10,648 bases of DNA from positions 1 through 10,648 of the forward strand of contig JADGJA010000790.1 in assembly GCA_027596035.1 (NCBI GenBank). Reading direction: 5' to 3'. A program made the position numbers and the translations under genes. This document shows, piece after piece, positions 1-6,611 of the stretch. The stretch's first letter is position 1; each line of letters opens with the position of its first letter. The notes beneath the pieces were generated by a model. That model worked only from the letters and a program-made list of their open reading frames with translations, searched no databases and was not told the origin of the DNA. This DNA is from Thoreauomyces humboldtii (taxonomy: Eukaryota > Chytridiomycota > Chytridiomycetes > Spizellomycetales > Powellomycetaceae).

Positions 1-224
1 GAGCTTCCCTTCTTGAAGTAAAAGTCGGGATTGAAGGGGCGGGCTTCCCCTTGTTCCAGGCTGTCGCGGTAGGCGTAGTAGGCGTGCTCGAAGGGGGTCA
101 GATCTCGGAGGACGACGGGATCGCGCTTGAGAAGGATGCCGACGTGAGCGGTGGAGCGGGCTGAGGTCGGGGATCCCGAGGCGCCTGTTGCGAGGCAGCG
201 CTTGAGGATGGTTCTGGACGCCAT
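1..224 (-). CDS. MRPL46: Mitochondrial ribosomal protein mL46, N-terminal part (runs off the left edge)
   Basis: The minus-strand frame from ATG at 224 stays open to the window edge and gives about 74 residues. The first 28 or so are rich in Arg, Ser, Thr and Ala (MASRTILKRCLATG...) and fit a mitochondrial presequence. Next comes VGILLKRDPVVLRDLTPFEH, then an AYYAYRDSL stretch and an FNPDFYFKKGS stretch. This order (hydrophobic strand with R-x-P, then TPFE-A-YY-Y, then PF-x-FYFK-G) is what I recall of the mL46 family (yeast MRPL17, animal MRPL46), a large-subunit protein of the mitochondrial ribosome with a Nudix-like fold. The fold itself lies beyond the edge. The start has a G at -3 and a G at +4, and no intron is needed in this part. 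The family call rests on the N-terminal motif only, but the motif is quite distinctive. Confidence 0.8.
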   Translation of the reverse strand, partial: MASRTILKRCLATGASGSPTSARSTAHVGILLKRDPVVLRDLTPFEHAYYAYRDSLEQGEARPFNPDFYFKKGS

Positions 225-416
225 TGCTGTTGGGGTGATGGTTGGGATGTGAACGTGAAAAGGTTCAAAAGCAACAAAGCGGAGAAGCGTTCTCGCCACA
301 ACGAAGCCCTAACCCTCAACGAACGCAACGAGGTATAAAAAGGGGCACCACCCAGGTTCCCCAATCGTTGGAATCCCACACTCCCCACCGACGGCGGCGA
401 GGAAAGGTTGTGCTGC
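225..416. promoter_or_regulatory. Putative divergent promoter between mL46 and a plus-strand unit
   Basis: This gap lies upstream of the mL46 start. It contains TATAAAAAG at 334-342, oriented for plus-strand transcription, followed by a C-rich stretch. The box faces away from mL46, so it would serve a plus-strand transcript beginning near 365-400. A chance TATA-like string cannot be excluded. Confidence 0.35.
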
Positions 417-563
417 ATGAGAAGACCGCCGTAAGATCAACGCCTCGAAGAGTCCGACGGCCGTCTTTTGCTCTGCAGTTTTCAACCAGCACGAGCTATC
501 TCTCGCCTCTGGCGAGTCCTCATACCCGATCGTACATGTTACTCATCCAACAAGAAAGTTTGA
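417..563 (+). other. Possible two-exon start of a plus-strand gene with presequence-like peptide
   Basis: About 80 bases after the TATA-like box there is an ATG at 417. Unspliced it gives only MRRPP. A good donor (GTAAGA, from 431) and acceptor (TTTTGCTCTGCAG, ending 478) would define a 48-base intron, close to the sizes in the solid genes here. Splicing 417-430 to 479-563 gives a 32-residue peptide that contains ARAISRLWRVLIP and ends RTCYSSNKKV before TGA at 561. It is Arg-rich, has no acidic residue but one Asp, and has the R-x-x-Y-S-S look of a mitochondrial presequence cleavage site. It would need a further splice to continue. I cannot join it securely to a mature protein, so this is a hypothesis only. 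An overlapping 208-codon open frame (242-868) has no early ATG and no recognisable protein character. Confidence 0.2.
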
Positions 564-650
564 CCCCACGTTGGTTTTTTTTGAGTGTCAATACGGTCGA
601 AGAGAATACCACAACACTTGAGCGGGCAGCGGTGAGGTCGATGCACTTCG

Positions 651-880
651 GTGAGCGGCCTCTCTCGTCTGGTTCGGGACGATATCCCGATTCAAAGCCG
701 CCCTGCACGGACATTAAATCGCATGCCAGAAGACCATCGTCTGTCTCGCGTTCCCCGGACTGGAAGAGGAGTCACTTGTCATTGCGCTTTTCCAGACCGT
801 TTAGCCCGTTGCTACCACGATGCTACGTTGGAAGGGTGTCACTGGCTACCGGGCCTTTGAAGAAGTGAAAATTAAACGGC
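651..880 (+). pseudogene. Fragments resembling complex III subunit 7 (QCR7/UQCRB), in broken frames
   Basis: No single frame carries a gene here, but pieces in successive frames follow the order of QCR7, a small matrix-side subunit of cytochrome bc1. They are LSRLVRDDIP from 657; LNRMPEDHRLSRV (about 714-752), like the family's ALRRLPEDxxxxR; then, in another frame, DWKRSHLSLRF (758-790), like IKRALDLNLKH; and ATLEGCHWLPGL followed by FEEVKIKR near the end, like the YEEDxxYLxPYLxEV tail. A change of two bases in the CCCC run at 753-756 would join the second and third pieces. Joining pieces across frames by eye is permissive, so this could be coincidence, a decayed copy, or a real gene with sequence errors. 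Neighbouring mL46 is also mitochondrial, but that proves nothing. Confidence 0.25.
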
Positions 881-899
881 CATGTACGTTATGTATCAT

Positions 900-2678
900 C
901 GTTCGTGTTAAAAATGCTCCTGCACAAGGTAGGAATGGGGGGCAGAACGTGTGCAGTGATGGGCAAGCGATTGCTCGGGTGCGCAGGATTGAAAAACTCG
1001 GGTTTTTATGGTTTAAGGGGGCTTTGTGTTTGATCCGTCGACTTAGACGTCAAGGCAGAAGGAGCGGGACGACGATTCATGTGCGGTTGAGGCCGGACCG
1101 AGACATATAGCCCTCTTTCGGCTCGGAACTCATCGTGGGAAGCGTCAAAAATGGCTGGGTCAAGCTTACTAGGGTGGACTTTCGCTTGCGCGAGGTGGGA
1201 AGGACAGAGCGCTACCGTATCCTTCCCACATCCTACGTTTTCAGCAAGTCAGTTGCACGGGACAGTTGAGAATTCTAGTCAGCTTCCGAAGAAGTGCTAT
1301 TCTCGCCGGTACCCCTCGCGGATCCTAGGCCCGGCGTGCCATGAAACTAAGCCATGGTGTAGTATTTCCCTGCCAGGGCCACTTCGGATTGCGTGAGGGC
1401 GTGCAACACCAAATCATACATGCAACCCGGACGGCTGGCAATCGGCCTACGCACCGAAGTGCCTGCGGTTGTTGCAGCCATCCTTGATGAGTTCCTTACC
1501 TCCGGAGAGCTTACATGTTGGTAACTGTTGTTGAGGGTGACGACCGACGATGTTCTTTCAAGAGGGTGAACATGGTAGCGGGTAACCAGTGCCGAGTAGA
1601 AGAGCCTGACAGGTTGACAAAGACGGCGTGCTGGGGTCGTCTGGAAAAGGCTCGCCGAGTAGTGCCAAGAAGCAGAGCCTGAGGATGACGGTTTCGGGGC
1701 TGAAAAGTATAGTAACGGCTATCAGGGCTGAGACGAAGAAACAAACAAGACAAGGGTTTAATAAAGGAGCGATAATCAAGCAGCCAAATCATACAATACC
1801 TCGGCTGTCTTTCAAAGGCAAAGAATCTCATATCCGAAGTGGAGGTGGCTGGTCCGATAGCGACCTGAGGACATGTGCGCAGCAACTGACAATAATCCGG
1901 ATGTTAGTATCAGATAAATTGAAGTTGTTGCAGCCTCCATGCACACATACCTATGAGGGCGTCACTCGCGATTTAAGAGGTTCTTATGTGGTTTCGGAAG
2001 CGGCAATGTGCAGAAGGGACATGCTCGTGTAGTGGCCTCATCTAAAACGGCGAATCGAGATCAGTAACAGGCGTAATGACATCTAGCTGATTGAAATGCT
2101 TCTATTCAACTCTTACCGCTAAGGTGAGTTCATGTCTTGATGTGGGCGAACAGCTCCGCAGATCGCGAATGTAGATGGCGCGAGATGAGTTTGGCGCTGG
2201 GACGGTTGCGCTAAACATAGCTTGACTCGGTAGTAGCATTTCTTTCTGGTAAAGCTGGATGTAGGGGCCCGCAAGAGCAGAAATAGAGGGATGGATGGAT
2301 GCAGCGGGTGCTAAAGATAGGTTTGGAGATCATCTAACATCGTGAATTTAGCTGGATTGAACGCGTTCAGGACGCGCACGCATGTTACCGGTATATATCG
2401 TAGGTCGTAGGGCTAAGCATCCGGAGCAATCGTTACAAGGGGGTTCCCAGGCTGGGTTCTTTGCACAAAATCTTCGGAAAAGAACAGATCTACGACGAGC
2501 GGCCAAAATCCCGACGAAGTCAAGCACGCCATCAATTCCTCGTATCCCGGGTTTGCCCAGAATCCCTTTATACTCCGGAGATCCAGATTTGCAGCGAGCC
2601 AGGCGAAGCTCCAGAGGTTTCTGTGTATGAACATGTATATTACCGAAAGACCCCGATATTCCTGACAACCAATCGCGC
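900..2678. other. Long stretch with no recognisable gene
   Basis: None of the open frames here reads like a protein I can identify, and none pairs convincingly with splice sites into a gene. Two short frames look slightly more protein-like than the rest: plus 1363-1524 (ATG at 1420) and 2417-2665. Both are given as findings. A short GGAT run sits at 2289-2301. The last 100 to 200 bases before 2679 must hold the 3' UTR and polyadenylation region of the minus-strand RPL17 gene. I saw no tRNA-like B box and no terminal repeats. Confidence 0.5.
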
Positions 2679-3777
2679 TTAAGCGGTGGTGGTGGTGGGC
2701 TTGCGGGCGGCAATGTTCCGGGCGCGGATCTGCCTCTTCTTGGAGAGCTTGAGCGCCTCAGGCTCACGGGCAACCTGCTTCTCCTCCTCGACGAGGGTCA
2801 GCTCAACGTGGCAAGGGTGGCTCATGTAAGCTAACAAAACAAGAAGTCAGAAGGCTGCTCTGCACAGATGAGTGTCCTCAACTGCCACTTACGGTTGATA
2901 CGACCGTGAGCACGGTACGTGCGACGACGCTGCTTGGGGGCCTGGTTGACCTGGATGTGACGGACAACGAGGGACTCGATGTTCAAGCCCTTGATCTGCG
3001 ATTCGAATCAAGATTGTGAGACAGGACGTCCCTCGAGCCAAAGGAAGTGCCCAAAATCTGCGCTGTACCTCGGCGTTGGACTCGGCGTTCTTGAGCAGAC
3101 CGAGAACGAACTCGGCGGACTTGGCGGGCCACCTGGCCTGGGTAACACCCCAAACCTTAGCCTGGGCGGTACGGCCGACACCGCCAGAGAAACGGCGGAA
3201 AGGCACGGCCTGCTTGTGCTCCTTGACGTCTCCGAGGAAGGAAACAGCCTTGCGCAGCTTCATGCCCGAGATGGTCTTAGCGACTTCACGGGTGTTCTTG
3301 AAGTGAGTGCGGAGGTAGGAACCCTGCGCCTTGGCGGCTGAGAAGGAGAAGCGAAAAACATCAGACCGTCGTTCCACGAGTGTCGTGTTTCCCCAAATAA
3401 GAGCCCTTCCACGCTTCCATCCAGTGTCGTGTACTGCTTTCCGTAATAGCCAAGCGATCGTAGGTTCTGTCTGCGAAACCAGCAGAGGTTCTCTCTGCGA
3501 AGGCAGATCCTAGATAGACCCAGTGTCCGCTTCGTCCGGTAGTAGCAGCACCATCTCTCCGCAGCCAGTATATGCCACGGAATCGTTGCATAAGGTACGC
3601 AAGCGCCTTCACTCAGCAATCCGTGTCTCTGGCCCTATTCCCACGCCTTTTCCAACTCGTTCCAAGAAGTTCCCAGCAGCATCAGCTCCTCAAGCCTCCG
3701 CATTCGGTGAATGATGTTTCGCCATCGAAGGACTCACACTTGGCGGGGTTCTCGGGTTCAGCGGCGTAGCGGGTCAT
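2679..3777 (-). CDS. RPL17: 60S ribosomal protein L17 (uL22), complete, four exons
   Basis: Cytosolic large-subunit protein uL22, which lines the peptide exit tunnel. Exons on the minus strand are 3777-3738, 3337-3069, 2995-2893 and 2830-2679, together 564 bases or 187 codons plus TAA; animal and yeast L17 are about the same length. Introns are 400, 73 and 62 bases, with donors GTGAGT, GTACAG and GTAAGT and acceptors ending CAG or TAG. All phases close: the second exon ends on a codon boundary, and a Pro codon is split across the last intron. Family blocks in order are [20 protein letters not shown], the [17 protein letters not shown] block, [20 protein letters not shown], and [20 protein letters not shown] followed by [10 protein letters not shown]. 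The tail is basic and ends in a Thr run. The [19 protein letters not shown] block and N-terminus look fungal. The start has A at -3. The long first intron just after codon 13 is usual for ribosomal protein genes. Confidence 0.97.
3379..3432. repeat. Ten-base direct repeat in RPL17 intron 1
   Basis: AGTGTCGTGT occurs at 3379-3388 and again at 3423-3432, 44 bases apart. A near copy, TGTGTCGTGC, lies at 3961-3970 in the upstream promoter region. Function unknown; may be chance. Confidence 0.4.
3462..3501. repeat. Sixteen-base imperfect direct repeat in RPL17 intron 1
   Basis: AGGTTCTGTCTGCGAA at 3462-3477 recurs at 3486-3501 with one mismatch, a 24-base period. The two copies lie inside the 400-base first intron, away from both splice sites. 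They look like the remains of a local tandem duplication or a small pair of binding sites. Confidence 0.6.
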
Positions 3778-4287
3778 TGTGAACTGATGGCGACGACGAC
3801 CGAAAATCAGAAAAGAAGCGAAGCAATAACGTTCGTAGGTTCGATAAGAATGCGGATGGATGGAGTATGGGCCGAGTTGAAAAGATGGCGTGGTTGGTTG
3901 TGATAGATGGATGGACGGATGGATGGATGGAAGATGGAAGAGAGACACGAGAGTCAGCCATGTGTCGTGCATGCACCATGTCATGCATGCCCGCCATTAG
4001 TCGTAGCAAAACGGACGCTACAGGAACGGGCAGCACTCTTCCCTGCGTCTACGTTTGTTAACCTTACCTTTTGCTAGCGGAGAGGGGAGGGAGTTAGCGA
4101 CCACGAGAGACTGTGATGTTGCTTTGGCGAGAGGAATGCGCTGTGCACCACGGGAATTGACAAGGGTGTAAACTGGGAAGCTTTCCCAATAGCACATCAA
4201 CTACAACGCCACACTAATCCCCTCACAACAACAACTCCCAACGAACCTCCACATGTTTTGTTCCCACGACGCAAACCATCAGCGGAC
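3778..4287. promoter_or_regulatory. Divergent promoter between RPL17 and RPR2
   Basis: The two start codons face away from each other across 510 bases. Towards RPL17 the minus strand carries a pyrimidine-rich tract (3811-3824, reading CTTCGCTTCTTTTC) about 35 to 45 bases before the ATG. Such tracts can mark transcription starts of ribosomal protein genes. Further out are GGAT/ATGG repeats and a ten-base perfect palindrome, GTGCATGCAC (3967-3976), followed by CATGCATG (3982-3989). Towards RPR2, 4200-4260 is rich in C, A and ACAACA-type runs, like a 5' UTR. No clear TATA box is seen for either gene. Confidence 0.5.
3854..3930. repeat. ATGG tetranucleotide repeats upstream of RPL17
   Basis: Six ATGG units with one ACGG interruption occupy 3907-3930, and a shorter GGATGGATGG lies at 3854-3863. 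Another short run of the same unit lies at 2289-2301, beyond the 3' end of the same gene. Such microsatellites vary in length between strains. Confidence 0.85.
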
Positions 4288-4886
4288 ATGGGCAAGAAGG
4301 ACAAGTTCCGAGGGGGCCGTAAGCAACACAACAAGAAGGGGAAGAGGGACGCAGGTCTCGTCATCGAGCACCAGGAAGCTTTACAGCGAATGAACTTTCT
4401 GCACCAGGCAAGCGCGCTTCTCGTGACCTCGGCTGCCTCCCTACAACCGCAATCGTTGCCGCCTTCAGTTACACCCGGCACCACCTCGCCTCAAACAGTA
4501 CCAAAGAACCCTGCTCTTGTTCTCGAGAATCTGAGTCGCTGGTATGGTCACACACGACGGGTGGTCGAGAGGAAGTTAGTCATTCGGTCACACCCCAAGC
4601 TCAAGCGTACGCTATGCAAACGTTGCGAGATCGTACTGATTGCAGGCGTCTCGGCCAATGTCACGACGCAAGGTAAAAGTCTGGGTGTGCTTGTTGGCTG
4701 ACAGTCCCGGGAAAGGGCTGATCGAAAGATTTAGCCAATGGACGCCACACTGTTGTCAAAACTCACTGCACAAGGTGCGGGACTTGCAAGCGGTTTCCAA
4801 CGACGAAAGCGGATAAGCCACTTTTCTTGGATCGGAACGTTGTAACCGAGGAGCAGGATGAGGAGGAAACTCGCGACGAAACGTAG
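4288..4886 (+). CDS. RPR2: RNase P/MRP zinc-ribbon subunit (Rpr2/Rpp21 family), two exons
   Basis: Protein subunit of nuclear ribonuclease P, which removes 5' leaders from pre-tRNA. Exon 1 is 4288-4672 and exon 2 is 4735-4886, separated by a 62-base intron (donor GTAAAA, acceptor TTTAG). The product is 178 aa, ending at TAG. It starts with a basic segment (MGKKDKFRGGRKQHNKKGKR), followed by a helical stretch containing EHQEALQRMNFLHQASALL, as in the family. The metal site is two CxxC knuckles: C110 and C113 in TLCKRCEIVLIAG, and C140 and C143 in THCTRCGTCKRFP, the last being the family's KRFP signature; C146 is an extra Cys. The intron falls between the two knuckles. The acidic tail (EEQDEEETRDE) is plausible but not diagnostic. 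Residues 52-72 are a Pro/Ser/Thr linker. The chosen ATG has G at -3 and +4. An ATG at 4253 is out of frame. Snm1 of RNase MRP shares the fold, but the sequence fits Rpr2/Rpp21 better. Confidence 0.92.
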
Positions 4887-4894
4887 TTCTGCTT

Positions 4895-5329
4895 CTAGAG
4901 ATTGCAGAGCGGTTTGATGCTAGATTTCGAGCAGCGACCGGCGAGCTGTCTGCAGAACTCTCCTCCTATAGCCGCGCGGCGGGAGAGCACCGCGCCGCCT
5001 CGGTTGTTGAAGGTCCTACCGACATGTGCGACAAGAACCGGCATCTTTTGTGTGCCGCCGGCGCCCCATTCGGAAAGCTGCGGGACGTCGACGTCGGGCA
5101 TCAGTTTATAGATGTTCGTCTCGCAGTCTACCAAGTAGGATCCCCGGCGAATTCCAGCTCTTTCGTCAGGACCACGTTGTCGGTCACCTGCTTGTCGCAG
5201 ATGATGGACTTTCTATGTGTACTTTTCTTGTCGATTGCATCATCATATCCGGTCTATGATCGCAGTAGAAATCATATATGCTGGAAAGCGGCACACTAAA
5301 TTGGCGGCCCTCCAGACTTGAGGCTGATG
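4895..5329 (-). pseudogene. Coding-like minus-strand remnants, probably the 3' part of the same decayed gene
   Basis: Between the RPR2 stop and the clearer pseudogene, two minus-strand frames have protein-like composition. One includes SIICDKQVTDNVVLTKELEF followed by AGDPTW and a stop (about 5225-5145). The other begins LVDCETNIYKLMPDVDVPQL, continues with SEWGAGGTQKMPVLVAHVGR, and runs to TAG at 4895-4897. They are in different frames, with no splice pair I trust. Position and strand suggest they are the C-terminal end of the decayed gene upstream, but I recognise no motif. The end lies 8 bases from the RPR2 stop, so the two would be tail to tail. Confidence 0.35.
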
Positions 5330-6559
5330 TTACTTGTGTGGAAGCATGAGCTGCTGGGGGCAGTAGACGCTGGGAGAGATATCAAGCCTATGCCAAGATT
5401 GACGCACTCCTGACGTCTGCATGATATAGTCCAGGTAATATCCCGGATCCTCTCGCAAAGCCCACAGATAGGCCTCGGCGCTCCTGGTCCCCGCCTCTAA
5501 CAAGTGTGGATTCGCTCCATGTTAAGATGGCGGGGAACCCTGAACTGTGCTTCGAGCTCCGTCAAAGCTAGTGACTTTTCTGATTTGATCGTCTCAGCTA
5601 GCAGCTGCGCTGGCTCCGGTTGAACTGGGTAGTCAGGTCCCGTAAGTTTGGCTGCGGTGACGTCGACAAGGACTTCCCTGCAGCAAAAAACGAGAAGCTG
5701 CAGCAGCCGATCCTGTACTTACAGAAAAAAGAGATCTTCTCCCGGCAGGAACTGCTTCCGACTTGTCATCCATTCCATTCGAAGGCGTCTTTCTCGTCGT
5801 CCCAGTGGATCACCTTACCATAATCTGCGCCATTCACACCGTTGAGCAGCATGATATGATAATTCAGGAAGACCCCCACTAGAACTCCGGAGACGCGACC
5901 TAGGCTCGTCTCGTTGCGGTCGGCGGCCGCAAAGTCACATGGGGGTTTCGACCGCGAGCATTGAGCAGTAAGGGGAGGCTTCTCGGCTTGGTGAGGTCTT
6001 CCCGGTTGATGTAAGGCCACAGAAAAGCGCCCCTGAGCTTTTCAGCCAGCCGTGGATTTCGACGAGCGCCTACACGGAAGGCGTCGAAGTCAGGTCGATG
6101 GGAAAGTGGTATGTCTGGCCAGCCGTCCAAGAGAATCCCAAGTCTGACACTACGGGTTTTCTTTGCCCATCGCCTTTGTATGGAAAGCTCGTGACAGTCG
6201 AAAATGCCGTTGAGAAGGCTTTGATTCAAGAGGACGCTTGTCGCTCGTTGCTTGGCTTGGGTGCGAACCTCGATAGATGCCTGGTATGGGAGGTGGGGTG
6301 ATTCCCATGGCTGCGAACATGCTCAAGGGATCATTTGTAGTCAATTTTGGGCCTGGAAGGAGGGGGTGTTCCTCCGGAAGATCTGGCTGATACTGATGAT
6401 TCCGTCTACGATCCATAGCATGAAGTTCCCTGGTCGATAGAAGAGTTTGCCGTTGTGTGATCTGCTGTCTTCAACGGTCCGGCGGGGGACGGCAAGCAGG
6501 CTAGCACAGCCTCTAGGTATCAGAAACGCGTTGGGAATTGCGCAGGACGCTTCAACAGA
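5330..6559 (-). pseudogene. Decayed gene of a conserved, uncharacterised fungal-type protein
   Basis: Reading on the minus strand from 6559, consecutive segments form one coherent protein broken by lesions. Segment order: IPRGCASLLAVP, FYRPGNFMLWIVDGIISI, RWAKKTRSVRLGILLDGWPD, HRPDFDAFR, FLWPYINREDLTKP, LLLNARGRNP, DFAAADRNETSLGRVSG, FLNYHIMLLNG, YGKVIHWDDEKDAFEW, MTSRKQFLPGEDLFFL, VQDRLLQLLVFCCREVLVDV, and SAEAYLWALREDPGYYLDYI. From memory this order matches a family of long, uncharacterised proteins in filamentous fungi; I know no domain name or function. Lesions: in-frame TGA at 6341-6343 and 6323-6325; loss of one base in the G run at 5941-5945; a 5-base tandem duplication (CCATT twice, 5770-5779); TAA at 5719-5721; a 2-base duplication (TGTG, 5505-5508); TAA at 5330-5332. 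There is no start codon: the frame meets TGA at 6560-6562. The TAA at 5719 overlaps a GTAAGT, so a 45-base intron is an alternative there, but not for the frameshifts. Confidence 0.65.
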
Positions 6560-6611
6560 TCAGCATTTGACATTTTGCGAAAGAGCAACATTTATCGAAA
6601 CTGCTGGAACA

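Noticed and set aside
98..418. A 106-codon minus-strand open frame overlapping the mL46 start
   Set aside because: It overlaps mL46 in another frame. The mL46 frame carries the family motif; this one is low-complexity Ser/Pro/Gln.
242..868. A 208-codon plus-strand open frame
   Set aside because: It begins at GTG, has no early ATG, and reads as an Arg/Ser/Pro-rich string without recognisable protein character. Its length alone is not evidence, and QCR7-like pieces lie across it in other frames.
1511..2032. Overlapping open frames on both strands of 124 and 134 codons
   Set aside because: Neither resembles a known protein and the plus one lacks an ATG at its start. Overlap on both strands is typical of chance frames.
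3620..3690. Possible C/D box snoRNA in RPL17 intron 1 (minus strand)
   Set aside because: A CTGATGC and a CTGA lie about 65 bases apart, but the C box has two mismatches and no terminal stem is visible.
6323..6343. TGA read as tryptophan instead of stop
   Set aside because: The two TGA codons could suggest a changed code, but the frameshifts and TAA codons in the same gene would remain, and the intact genes here use TGG for Trp.
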